From CAZWKQ01 sp964634005 (GTDB lineage: Bacteria > Bacteroidota > Bacteroidia > Bacteroidales > JACABE01): DNA of 64,000 nucleotides. A program made the position numbers and the translations under genes. This document shows, in pieces, positions 7,294-16,128 of the stretch. The notes below the pieces were generated by a model. It was not told the DNA's origin. It saw nothing but the letters and a program-made list of their open reading frames with translations, and searched no databases. The stretch is taken from the NCBI GenBank assembly GCA_964634005.1, contig CAZWKQ010000002.1, positions 186,001 through 250,000 of the forward strand. The letters run 5' to 3'. Within the stretch, counting starts at the first letter, position 1. Every line of letters begins with the position of its first letter.

Positions 7294-8600
7294 TGGCAAC
7301 AACAGAGAAACTAACTTACGATGCCGTAGTTATTGGCGGTGGAATTGCCGGTGTTGAATCGTCAATTAATATTGCTAATAATGATTATAATGTATTGCTC
7401 ATCGAAAAGGACCTGACTATTGGGGGCAAAATGATTTTGCTCAGCAAAGTATTTCCAACTTTAGATTGTTCGGCTTGTATAACCACACCGAAAATTTCGG
7501 AAGCTGCACGTCACAAAGGAATTACAATTTTTACAGGTACTGAAGTATTGAATATTGAGAAACAGGATAATAATTATTTTAAACTAAAAATAGTTAAACA
7601 TGCCCGCTACATCGATGAATCAAATTGTACGGGATGCCAGCTATGCGAAGAAGCTTGTCCTCAAGTAGTCCCTGACCAATATCAATTTGGATTAGTTGGG
7701 AGAAAAGCTGCTTATATCCCTTTCAATATTGCCAGTCCTCGAGTAGCTGCAATCGATATTGAAAATTGTACTTTATGCGGAGCTTGTGAAAAGGCTTGTC
7801 CTACTCAATGTATTGATTTTACTCAGAAAGACGTTGAATATGAGGTTATTTCTAAAACAATAATTATTTCTACAGGGTTCAATTTGTTCGATGCTAACAA
7901 AATTCCGAGATACCGTTATGCAGAGTCTCTTAATGTGATAAATTCAATGCAAATGGAGAGGTTATTGGCTCCGACGCGACCATATAACCACGTTTTAAGA
8001 CCCGGTGACGGCAAAGTCCCCGATAGAATAGCATATGTACTTTGTACAGGCTCCAGAGACATGAGTGTTGGTAACCCTATATGCTCTCAGATTTGTTGTA
8101 TGTACTCGATAAAACAAGCACAGTTACTTATGGGAGCACTTCCTATGGCTGATGTTACTATATATTATATCAATATTCGTTCTTTTGGGAAAGGGTTTGA
8201 AGAATTTTATGAGCAAGCTAAAGGAATGGGTGTAAATTTTGTTAAAGGGAAAGTTGGAAAAATAAGCGAAAAAGAAAACGGGAACCTTATTTTACGATAC
8301 GAAGATATTAATACAGGAGTATTAAAAGAGGCAGAACACGACCTTGTTGTTCTTAGTGTAGGTGTATTAGCCAACCAAGAACCTATGAAATTTTTCAGTA
8401 ATGGAGATTTAAAACAAGATGAAAATTCATTTGTGCTTCAAAAAGATCTTTTTTTCACACCTTCTTTGAGTAGTATCGAGGGAGTTTTCCTTGCAGGTAC
8501 TACAACCGGTCCAATGGATATTCCCGATACTATTTTATCTTCAGGTGCCGCTTCTATTGAAGCTGTTCGGTATATTAAAAAATCATCGCGTAATTTATGA
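7293..8600 (+). CDS. HdrA/QmoA-type FAD iron-sulfur protein (short form)
   Basis: A 435-residue flavoprotein related to heterodisulfide reductase subunit A and QmoA. The Rossmann motif GGGIAG lies at about 15-20. The HdrA-specific LDCSACI (C59, C62) is present. Two [4Fe-4S] sites in the inserted ferredoxin domain have ligands at C112/115/118/122 and C159/162/165/169. A CTGSR...CSQICC cysteine cluster follows at about 250-270. It lacks the N-terminal domain of full-length HdrA, as QmoA does. It would take or give electrons via FAD within a soluble complex docked on the QmoC-like membrane subunit. It overlaps its neighbours by 1 and 4 bases. Confidence 0.88.
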   Translation: MATTEKLTYDAVVIGGGIAGVESSINIANNDYNVLLIEKDLTIGGKMILLSKVFPTLDCSACITTPKISEAARHKGITIFTGTEVLNIEKQDNNYFKLKIVKHARYIDESNCTGCQLCEEACPQVVPDQYQFGLVGRKAAYIPFNIASPRVAAIDIENCTLCGACEKACPTQCIDFTQKDVEYEVISKTIIISTGFNLFDANKIPRYRYAESLNVINSMQMERLLAPTRPYNHVLRPGDGKVPDRIAYVLCTGSRDMSVGNPICSQICCMYSIKQAQLLMGALPMADVTIYYINIRSFGKGFEEFYEQAKGMGVNFVKGKVGKISEKENGNLILRYEDINTGVLKEAEHDLVVLSVGVLANQEPMKFFSNGDLKQDENSFVLQKDLFFTPSLSSIEGVFLAGTTTGPMDIPDTILSSGAASIEAVRYIKKSSRNL

Positions 8601-10531
8601 AAAAGAAAATAGGTGTTTATATTTGCCATTGTGGTGGAAATATTTCCGACTATGTTAATGTTGAAGCCGTAAAAGAAGCAATAGAAAAGGAAAATGGAGT
8701 TTATATTGCACGAACGACAGTTTTTGCATGTGCTGACTCGAGTCAAAAAGAAATGATAAATGATATCAAGCAAAACGAACTCGACGCAGTTGTTGTTGCC
8801 AGTTGTTCCCCAAAGTTGCATCAAATAACATTCCAATCAGTTACTGAAAGAGCAGGTCTTAATAAGTATAATTATGTTCATGCCAATATTCGTGAACAAG
8901 TTTCATGGCCTCACAGCGACGACAAAGCAGGTGCTACTGCCAAAGCAATTCAAGTCGTAAAATCTGCTATTGCTAAAGTTCGATTATCGGAAGCTATAGA
9001 ACCTATCGAAGTCAAAACAGAGCAGGCAGCTCTTGTTTTAGGTGCCGGAGTTTCAGGAATGAAAGCTGCTGTTGCTCTTGCAAAAAACGGTGTGAGAGTT
9101 TATTTAGCCGAAAGAGAGTTTTTTGTCGGAGGACATATAGCTCAATGGGAAGTATTATTTACAACTAAAGAATCGGGAAAAGATCTTGTTACACGACTAT
9201 ACAATGATGTAGTAGCAAATAAAAATATCACACTATTTACCGGTGCCGAATTGATTGAAACAACAGGCAGTAAAGGGGATTTTACCGTATCATTAAAAAT
9301 AAAACCTCGTTATGTAAAAAGCAATTGCGAAGATAACAATTTGAAAAAAGCAATTGATGCATGCCCTGTTGAAGTTCCTGATGAATTTAATTTCAATATT
9401 GTTAATCGTAAAGCAATTTATCATAATTTTCCTTCTGAATATCCGCAACAAGCAGTAATAGATATAAAAAATTGTATTAGATGCGGTGAATGTGAAAAAA
9501 TTTGTAATCAGATTGATTTTTCTCAAAAAGAGGAAATCCTTAAATTAAAAGTCGGTACTATATTAGTTGCTACCGGTTTCGATCCTTATAAACCTCACGA
9601 AGGAGAATTCGGATATAAATTATTTGATAATGTTATTACACTTCCTCAGTTTAAAAGATTGATTGCTATTAATGAAAAAGAACTTAAATGGAAGAATAAA
9701 CCTGTTAAAAACATTTCATACATCTATTGTGTAGGAAGTCGTCAACTGGAAGGCGACAATAAATACTGCTCTCGCTATTGTTGTACATCAACTATTCATT
9801 CTGCAATTGAATGTAGTAATAAGTTTGAAGGTATAAATCATTTTCATTTTACAAGAGGCATTCGCACTTATGGGAAACAAGAGCTTTTGTATAATGAAGC
9901 ATCAAATGATGGTCATATCTTCCTTCAATCATACGAGGATGATCCACCAAAAGTTAGCAAAAAAAATGATAAGTTAGTTGTAACTATCAACGATATTCTT
10001 ACTTTAAAAAAAGAGATAGAAGTTGAAAGTGATTTGGTAGTCCTTGTAACGGGTATGGTTCCTCGTAACGAGGATAATACAGGTGAAATTTTAAAAATAC
10101 CTAAAGGGAGAGATCATTTTTACAATGAAATTCATATGAAGTTGCGACCTGTAGAAACTGTAATTGATGGAGTATGTATTGCAGGATCATGTCAGGGACC
10201 TAAAAATATTGTAGAGTCAATAAACTCCGCATTGTCTGCAGCAATAAAATCTTATTCTTTTGTTAATAAAGATACTCTCTCTGTTGAGCCGATAGTTGCA
10301 GAAATTTCTGATGAACTGTGTGTATTTTGCAATAAGTGTATCGAAGCATGTCCATTTGATGCAATTAACACGATAGAAAAAGATTCTAAAAAAATTGCCA
10401 GTGTAAATATGACAGTATGTAAAGGTTGTGGTATGTGCTTACCTGTTTGTGAGCCAAATGCTATTCAACTTAAAACCTTTAGCGACAATGAAATTGAAAG
10501 CATGATAGACACTCTTTCAAATGAAATTTAA
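8597..10531 (+). CDS. HdrA/QmoB-type FAD iron-sulfur protein (long form)
   Basis: A 644-residue full-length HdrA-like protein. Its order is an N-terminal domain (YICHCGGNISDYV), FAD domain (GAGVSG near residue 150), inserted ferredoxin, CVGSR...CSRYCC cluster, and a C-terminal pair of [4Fe-4S] motifs (CVFCNKCIEACP and CKGCGMCLPVC). Compared with the short paralogue just upstream, the LDCSAC motif is replaced by residues without cysteine. The first inserted cluster keeps only two of four cysteines (NCEDNNLKKAIDACP). This copy has probably lost two metal sites while keeping FAD and the terminal clusters. It starts with an ATGA overlap, and together with the MvhD-like protein it corresponds to QmoB. 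Confidence 0.88.
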   Translation: MKKKIGVYICHCGGNISDYVNVEAVKEAIEKENGVYIARTTVFACADSSQKEMINDIKQNELDAVVVASCSPKLHQITFQSVTERAGLNKYNYVHANIREQVSWPHSDDKAGATAKAIQVVKSAIAKVRLSEAIEPIEVKTEQAALVLGAGVSGMKAAVALAKNGVRVYLAEREFFVGGHIAQWEVLFTTKESGKDLVTRLYNDVVANKNITLFTGAELIETTGSKGDFTVSLKIKPRYVKSNCEDNNLKKAIDACPVEVPDEFNFNIVNRKAIYHNFPSEYPQQAVIDIKNCIRCGECEKICNQIDFSQKEEILKLKVGTILVATGFDPYKPHEGEFGYKLFDNVITLPQFKRLIAINEKELKWKNKPVKNISYIYCVGSRQLEGDNKYCSRYCCTSTIHSAIECSNKFEGINHFHFTRGIRTYGKQELLYNEASNDGHIFLQSYEDDPPKVSKKNDKLVVTINDILTLKKEIEVESDLVVLVTGMVPRNEDNTGEILKIPKGRDHFYNEIHMKLRPVETVIDGVCIAGSCQGPKNIVESINSALSAAIKSYSFVNKDTLSVEPIVAEISDELCVFCNKCIEACPFDAINTIEKDSKKIASVNMTVCKGCGMCLPVCEPNAIQLKTFSDNEIESMIDTLSNEI

Positions 10532-10536
10532 AGTAT

Positions 10537-10812
10537 ATGACCGGAAATAGAGACACATTCAGAATTAAAAGAGAAACACACACTGTTTCTCAGAAAACTA
10601 AAGAAAATCTAAAAAATTTTAATGTTGTCAAGAAAAAAATTCTCGATGCATTAGGTGATGAAGAATTAACTGTTCCTCAAGTAGCCGACAAAATTGCTAT
10701 GAGTCGGTCTGAAACTCTTTATTATATGATGTCGCTTTTAAAGTTTAATATAATCCAAACAGTTGGTTTAGACGATATGGATGAGTTCTATATCTATAAA
10801 ATAAAGAAATAA
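10537..10812 (+). CDS. Small winged-helix DNA-binding-like protein
   Basis: A 91-residue protein with a basic N-terminus and a helix-turn-helix (VPQVADKIAMSRSETLYYMMSLLK) followed by a two-strand wing ending in EFYIYKIKK. It resembles ArsR/MarR-type winged helices in miniature. It lies 5 bases after the long HdrA-type gene and shares one base with the QmoC-like gene, so it is made together with the redox complex. It could be an operon-specific regulator, or the winged helix may serve as a protein-contact module. It has no metal-binding cysteines. The function is not established. Confidence 0.75.
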   Translation: MTGNRDTFRIKRETHTVSQKTKENLKNFNVVKKKILDALGDEELTVPQVADKIAMSRSETLYYMMSLLKFNIIQTVGLDDMDEFYIYKIKK

Positions 10813-11867
10813 TGGCAGAAGTTAAATTAAAATTCGGTAAAAAACTTAAAAAATACGGTGCAATTGATTTTAATGCCTGTTATAATTGCGGGACTTGCAC
10901 AGCAGTTTGTTCATTATCAACTCCTAATGACTCATTCCCGCGCGAAATGGTTCGTTATAGCGTATTAGGATTAGACCAAGATATTAATTCTTCTCTAAAA
11001 CCTTGGTTATGTTATTATTGTGGCGATTGTACAACTAATTGTCCTCAGGAAGCTAAACCGGGAGAATTAATGATGTCGCTTAGAAGATATCTGACTTCGG
11101 TGTACGATTGGACAGGGCTTTCAGGTTTATTTTACCGTAATCTTATAGCTTATATTATTGCTTTTTCTGTAGTAATTATTTCAATTTTGGCAGTTTATTT
11201 TGGTGGAGTATTTACTCAAAGTGAATGGATGCATTATGGCCACTTTTTTGAAATGTTTGCAATATTGGGAGTATTTACATTAATCTTATTACCGAACATA
11301 ATTCGTATGTGGTATTTTTCGGTTTGGAGAAAATTAAAAAAAATCGATATAAAAAAATATTTTGTAACATTCAAAGAGTTATTTGTGCATATGTTTACGC
11401 AAAAAAGCACCTTGAAATGTAATGATGAAAAAGATAATAAAATATGGTGGTTCGAACATTTTATTCTCGTTATAGGTTATCTTGCATTGCTTTTCACTAC
11501 AGTTTTTTTAGACTGGTTTAATACTCAGAATCTTTTTATTGTTGTTTTGGGATATTTATTTAGTATAATCATATTCTCTGTTACTTTCGATTTTGTGATA
11601 CGAAGAATCAAAAAAAAGAACGAGAAAAGTTCATTCTCTCACCCATCAGATTGGTTTTTTGTTATTTGGCTTTTTCTTATGGGTATTTCTTCCTTTGGTG
11701 TTCGATTATTTATCGATTTAAATTTAATTGAAAAGAATTTTTGGTTATTTATTTTTCATCTTATTGTTTTAGTGCAATGGGCTGTAGTAATAGTTCCTTT
11801 TGGTAAGTGGACACATTTCCTTTACAGATCTTTTGCAATGTATTTCCATAAAATTCTTGAAAAATAA
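10812..11867 (+). CDS. QmoC-like HdrC-HdrE fusion, membrane quinone-interacting subunit
   Basis: A 351-residue protein. Residues 1-90 form an HdrC-like domain with two [4Fe-4S] sites (C23/26/29/33 and C67/70/73/77). From about 108 onward there are roughly six membrane helices with histidines that could bind heme b, for example in WWFEHFILVIGY, IFHLIVLVQW and KWTHFLYR. This is the architecture of QmoC, which moves electrons between a soluble HdrA-type module and menaquinone. It is the last gene of the operon. There is no HdrB gene with CCG motifs and no aprAB, sat or dsrAB in the window, so the redox partner is probably not APS. Confidence 0.85.
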   Translation: MAEVKLKFGKKLKKYGAIDFNACYNCGTCTAVCSLSTPNDSFPREMVRYSVLGLDQDINSSLKPWLCYYCGDCTTNCPQEAKPGELMMSLRRYLTSVYDWTGLSGLFYRNLIAYIIAFSVVIISILAVYFGGVFTQSEWMHYGHFFEMFAILGVFTLILLPNIIRMWYFSVWRKLKKIDIKKYFVTFKELFVHMFTQKSTLKCNDEKDNKIWWFEHFILVIGYLALLFTTVFLDWFNTQNLFIVVLGYLFSIIIFSVTFDFVIRRIKKKNEKSSFSHPSDWFFVIWLFLMGISSFGVRLFIDLNLIEKNFWLFIFHLIVLVQWAVVIVPFGKWTHFLYRSFAMYFHKILEK

Positions 11868-11944
11868 TGATTTAAATATAATTTAAAACCCTATTAGCTT
11901 AATTTTTAAAAAGTATTTTATATCTGTAAGTTGAATAATTAACT

Positions 11945-13216
11945 CTAATTTTCAACAATTATTTGTGCAGTTACTCTACTCTTTTGTTCAAGTAGTATTT
12001 TCTTATTTTGAACAACGAAATCAATCGTTTTTTGATTGTAGTGCCTGATAGTTATGAGTTGTAAATTTTTATTGTATTTTACTTTATAATTCTTACTAAG
12101 GCTGTCAATTAATTTATTTACACGTCTTTCATCATTATCAATACAGATAGAAAAGCTTATAGCCGAATTTTGCATTAAGTTTATTTTTATTCTGTTATTG
12201 GAAATAATATTAAAAATTTCGGAAAGATTATGTTCATTAATAAAAGAAAAGTCATTCGGCGAAATTGATATTAGAATTTGGTTTTGTTTAAAAATATAAG
12301 AAGGAATTAAGTTGTCATTTTTATCTGCATCGCTTATAATAGTACCTGAATTTTCAGGGTTTATGAATGATTTTACAAAAAGCGGAATTTGTTTGTTTTG
12401 TAATGGTTTTATTGTTTTTGGGTGAATTACCGAGGCGCCGTAATAAGCAAGTTCAATAGCTTCTTTGTAAGAAATAGCATTTAGTTTTTGAGTATTTTCA
12501 AAAAACTTTGGATCAGCGTTAAGAACACCTTCCACATCTTTCCATATTATCATTTCATCAGCATTTAAGCAATATGCAAAAATAGCAGCAGAGTAATCGG
12601 AGCCTTCACGGCCAAGCGTAACAGAATTTCCGTCTGTAGTTCCGCCTATAAATCCTTGTGTAACAATAATATTTGGTTTTTTGTCATTGAAAAATTCAAT
12701 TATACTCTCATTAATCTTTTCGTTTGTAATCTCCCAATTTACATTAGCTTCACGGTAATTTTTATCGGTTATTATAATTTTTCTTGCATCAATCCATTTA
12801 TTATCTATTTCGACTAATGATAAATAGTTATGTACTATTAATGTAGAAATAATTTCGCCATAAGAAACTAATTGATCGTATTCGTAATCAAAGTCTTCTG
12901 AAGGGGAAGATTTTATTTTAATAAAAATTTGATTAAAAACATCTTCAATTATTTTATAAATGTTGTGGGTTTTATTTTCAAACAGTTGATATATGATATC
13001 GAAATGGTATTTTCTGATTTCTTCCAGAATATCGATAGTATCATTTTTGCGATAAAAATAAGAATTTGTAAGCTTCTCAAGGGCGTTTGTAGTTTTACCC
13101 ATAGCAGAAATAACTACAAGCAGATTTTCATCTTTGTATTTTTTAATTATTTCGGCAGCATTTTTTACTGCTTGAAAACTATTAACCGAAGCTCCTCCAA
13201 ATTTATAAACTTTCAT
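11945..13216 (-). CDS. Aspartate kinase
   Basis: A 423-residue aspartokinase (ATP + L-aspartate to 4-phospho-aspartate), the entry step for lysine, threonine, methionine and diaminopimelate. The N-terminal MKVYKFGGASV motif, the TLGREGSDYSAA segment of the kinase domain and AYYGASVIHPKT are clear. The C-terminal 130 residues hold two ACT-like domains for feedback control. Length fits the monofunctional class rather than kinase-homoserine dehydrogenase fusions. It lies downstream of nhaD on the same strand but has its own promoter box. Which end product inhibits it cannot be read. Confidence 0.93.
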   Translation of the reverse strand: MKVYKFGGASVNSFQAVKNAAEIIKKYKDENLLVVISAMGKTTNALEKLTNSYFYRKNDTIDILEEIRKYHFDIIYQLFENKTHNIYKIIEDVFNQIFIKIKSSPSEDFDYEYDQLVSYGEIISTLIVHNYLSLVEIDNKWIDARKIIITDKNYREANVNWEITNEKINESIIEFFNDKKPNIIVTQGFIGGTTDGNSVTLGREGSDYSAAIFAYCLNADEMIIWKDVEGVLNADPKFFENTQKLNAISYKEAIELAYYGASVIHPKTIKPLQNKQIPLFVKSFINPENSGTIISDADKNDNLIPSYIFKQNQILISISPNDFSFINEHNLSEIFNIISNNRIKINLMQNSAISFSICIDNDERRVNKLIDSLSKNYKVKYNKNLQLITIRHYNQKTIDFVVQNKKILLEQKSRVTAQIIVEN

Positions 13217-13241
13217 TTATTTGTTTTTAAAAATAAAGGAA

Positions 13242-13249
13242 CAAATTTA
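13242..13249 (-). promoter_or_regulatory. -7 box (TAAATTTG) of the aspartokinase gene
   Basis: A TAnnTTTG match on the minus strand, 25 bases before the start codon at 13216. It lies in the 74-base gap after nhaD, so aspartokinase can be transcribed independently. Confidence 0.5.
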
Positions 13250-13290
13250 CGTTAGTTTACTGAATTATAAAATTTTAATATTTACTAAAA

Positions 13291-14646
13291 TTAATAAACA
13301 TAGACATTTAGTAAATAGAAGGTTAGTGCTCCTGAGAGATAGCCTATTAAAGCCCACAGACTTATTTTTTTCAGATACCAAATAAAGTCGATTTTTTCCA
13401 TTCCCATTACAGCAACACCTGCAGCCGAACCAATAATAAGCATGCTTCCTCCTGTCCCGGCGCAATAAGCCAGAAATTCCCAGAAAGCATGGTCAACAGG
13501 GTATTGACTGAGAGGGTACATGCCCATAGCACCTGCTACTAATGGGACATTATCAACAACAGCAGACAAGGTACCTATTATTATGTTTACTATATAGAAA
13601 TTGTTTAAATGATGATCGAGGTATAGAGCTAATGCCCTTAAATGTCCTGCACTTTGGAGAGCTGCTACGGCAATTAGTATTCCTAAGAAGAAAAGTACGC
13701 TCGGAGTGTCAATTTTTTGTAATACACCTCCAACACTCAGATAGGAACGATGCTTTTCATTTTTGTTTTTATGTAATATTTCGGTTGTTATCCATAGTAT
13801 GCTTAATCCGAATAACATTCCCAGATATGGAGGCAAATGAGTTATTGTTTTAAATACAGGTACAAAAAGCAATGCACCAACACCCATTGCGAACATTAAA
13901 TTCCTTTGAAAACTTAACTTCATGTCAAGTCTTTTATTTACCTCGGCTTTTTCAATGGGTTTTAAATCGCCTTTCATTGAAATGGAGATAAATGCTAACG
14001 GAACTATCATTGATACTATGCTTGGCAGTATTACTTTAACAATTATATTCAAGGTTGTAACTTGACCTCCAATCCAAAGCATTATTGTAGTAATATCCCC
14101 AATCGGTGACCATGCTCCTCCCGAATTGGCAGCAAGAATAACCATTCCTCCGAAAAACCATCTGTCATTTTTATTGCTTACAAGTTTTCTTAAAAGTGCC
14201 ATCATTACGATTGATGTTGTCAGATTATCAAGTATTGCCGACAAAAAGAATGTTATTATGCTTATTATCCAAAGCAGTTTTCTTTTGCTTCTGGTTGTTA
14301 TTCTGTCTGTTATTATTCTGAATCCTTCGTGTTTATCGACAAGTTCAACTATTGTCATGGCTCCTAATAAGAAAAATATTATTTCGGATATTTCGCCCAA
14401 ATGCTCAAGTAATTCATGATGAGAGATAAAATTTATAAAACTGCTATCGGGATGAAGTTTCAAGTATTCTTCGAATCCTGCTCTAAAATCCATAAAATTC
14501 AATATGCTTTCGCCACCAGTCATGTATAATACCCACATTAGTACCCCCAAAAGCAAAGCACTTGCCGATTTGTTTATTTTTAAAGGGTGCTCCAATGCAA
14601 TTGCTGCATAGCCGATTATAAAAACAACCACCATTAATATTGCCAT
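13291..14646 (-). CDS. nhaD: NhaD-type Na+/H+ antiporter
   Basis: A 451-residue membrane protein of the ion-transporter superfamily with about eleven to twelve helices. Characteristic NhaD segments include SAILDNLTTSIVMMALLRKL, ANSGGAWSPIGDITTIMLW and AVVDNVPLVAGAMGMYPL, which carry the polar helix-break residues used for Na+ and H+. NhaD exports Na+ in exchange for H+. In this genome a Na+-pumping decarboxylase is also encoded (39.7-43.9 kb), so NhaD may interconvert the two gradients. Length and ends look complete. Confidence 0.9.
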   Translation of the reverse strand: MAILMVVVFIIGYAAIALEHPLKINKSASALLLGVLMWVLYMTGGESILNFMDFRAGFEEYLKLHPDSSFINFISHHELLEHLGEISEIIFFLLGAMTIVELVDKHEGFRIITDRITTRSKRKLLWIISIITFFLSAILDNLTTSIVMMALLRKLVSNKNDRWFFGGMVILAANSGGAWSPIGDITTIMLWIGGQVTTLNIIVKVILPSIVSMIVPLAFISISMKGDLKPIEKAEVNKRLDMKLSFQRNLMFAMGVGALLFVPVFKTITHLPPYLGMLFGLSILWITTEILHKNKNEKHRSYLSVGGVLQKIDTPSVLFFLGILIAVAALQSAGHLRALALYLDHHLNNFYIVNIIIGTLSAVVDNVPLVAGAMGMYPLSQYPVDHAFWEFLAYCAGTGGSMLIIGSAAGVAVMGMEKIDFIWYLKKISLWALIGYLSGALTFYLLNVYVY

Positions 14647-14755
14647 AATATCAAATTTTTATTATTTTTTTTAACAAAAAAAATATAAAATACAACTTAA
14701 AAGATTAAAATAAGATTAAAATAATAGAGAAGTTTTTGATTAGTTTAAACTAACC

Positions 14756-16126
14756 TTATTTCTTAATGGGTAAAAGGACATTAATATTAGTTCCTTTATT
14801 TAACTCGCTTTTAATATTTAATTGGCCTTTGTGAATTTCTATAATTTTCTTTGCTAAAGACAATCCTATACCATGTCCTTGTTTGTCTGAAATGTTACTT
14901 GCTCTGTAGAAAGGATTAAATATTTTTTCTATTTCATTTTCAGGAATCCCAATACCATTATCTATAAAATTCAATCTGATATATTTGTCATCAAAACTCA
15001 ATTCAATTTTACATTTATTGTCTTGTGAAAATTTACAAGCATTATCAATTATATTTGAAATTGCTATTTTCATTAATTTTTCGCTGGCGAATACTTTTAA
15101 AATATTATCATCTTCTGGGGGTTCGATAAAATTAAAAGTTATTGAATAATTATCATTTCTTTTTTTAATTTCTGTTTTACATTGTATTATTAACTCATCA
15201 ATTCTGATAAGTTTTATTTTAAAAGCATTTAAATCTGCTTCCGATTGAGCTAATTCAAGCAATCCATTTGTTAGTGAGTTTAAATTTTTAATATCTTCGA
15301 GTAATGAATGTAATAATTTTTCATAATCCTCTTGTTCTCTTTTTTTTATCAATGCAACTTCAATCTGACCTGTTAATGAAGTCAACGGAGTTCTAATTTC
15401 GTGCGAAATATTTGATATAAATTGTTTTTGACTATCAAAAGCCGATTCGAGACGCTCAAGCATTTTATTGAATGTTTGTGCAAGTTGACCTATTTCATCT
15501 AAATTATTATCAACATAAACTCTTTTATCTAATTGATATTCATTAATATTGTTTACCTGTTTTATAACATTAATTATAGGCGACACTGCTTTCTTCGAGA
15601 AAAAAAGTCCTGCGAAAAATGTTATCAATAAAGAGGTTAATAATCCGACAATTAATATTATTTTTAAATTTCTAAGTTCTATATAGCCGTATTTATCATA
15701 GGAAGAAGCAATTACAATGTATTCGCTGTTATTGTTTTTAAAAACAATTCCAATATTATCATTTTTTTTGTCGGAAAATAAAACTCTTTTATTCTTTTTA
15801 ATTTTTTTAAGTTGTTCTTTATCAATGTTATTTGAGCGATGTTCGGTATTGCTGTATATTTTATTAAAATTACTGTCGTATATTACAACTTTCTCTTCAG
15901 ATAAAATATTCAATGAATTTTTATCAATAATTTTAAGAAGAGCGCTGTCTACTTCTTGGACCTCGAATAAAAGTTTGGCCGTAGTTAGGGCTTTTATTTC
16001 TAATCGATTGGTAAATTGAACTTTGCGAAAGTAAGATGAGAAAAAATAAATCGATAACGAAAAAACAAGAATTATTGAAAAAACTATTGCTGTGAATTGT
16101 AATGAAAGTTTTAGTTTAATCTTCAT
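14756..16126 (-). CDS. Membrane sensor histidine kinase
   Basis: A 456-residue kinase. It has a membrane segment at about 10-33, an extracytoplasmic sensing region of about 120 residues rich in Asn, Lys and Ser, and a second membrane segment near 155-177. These are followed by a HAMP linker, a dimerisation helix with H242 in ISHEIRTPLTS, and an ATPase domain with an N-box (ISNIIDNACKF), G1 (DNGIGIPE) and G2 (GHGIGLSLAKK). It starts 3 bases after the response-regulator gene and is the last gene of a run encoding secreted proteins. Its signal is unknown. Confidence 0.93.
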   Translation of the reverse strand: MKIKLKLSLQFTAIVFSIILVFSLSIYFFSSYFRKVQFTNRLEIKALTTAKLLFEVQEVDSALLKIIDKNSLNILSEEKVVIYDSNFNKIYSNTEHRSNNIDKEQLKKIKKNKRVLFSDKKNDNIGIVFKNNNSEYIVIASSYDKYGYIELRNLKIILIVGLLTSLLITFFAGLFFSKKAVSPIINVIKQVNNINEYQLDKRVYVDNNLDEIGQLAQTFNKMLERLESAFDSQKQFISNISHEIRTPLTSLTGQIEVALIKKREQEDYEKLLHSLLEDIKNLNSLTNGLLELAQSEADLNAFKIKLIRIDELIIQCKTEIKKRNDNYSITFNFIEPPEDDNILKVFASEKLMKIAISNIIDNACKFSQDNKCKIELSFDDKYIRLNFIDNGIGIPENEIEKIFNPFYRASNISDKQGHGIGLSLAKKIIEIHKGQLNIKSELNKGTNINVLLPIKK

Positions 16127-16128
16127 TT

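Noticed and set aside
8438..8836. Minus-strand open frame across the junction of the two HdrA-type genes
   Set aside because: Antisense to both conserved coding regions, and no signal or domain was recognised.
5675..11867. Dissimilatory sulfate reduction operon
   Set aside because: DsrE-type and Qmo-type genes are present, but no dsrAB, aprAB or sat gene is in the window. The genes alone do not support sulfate reduction.
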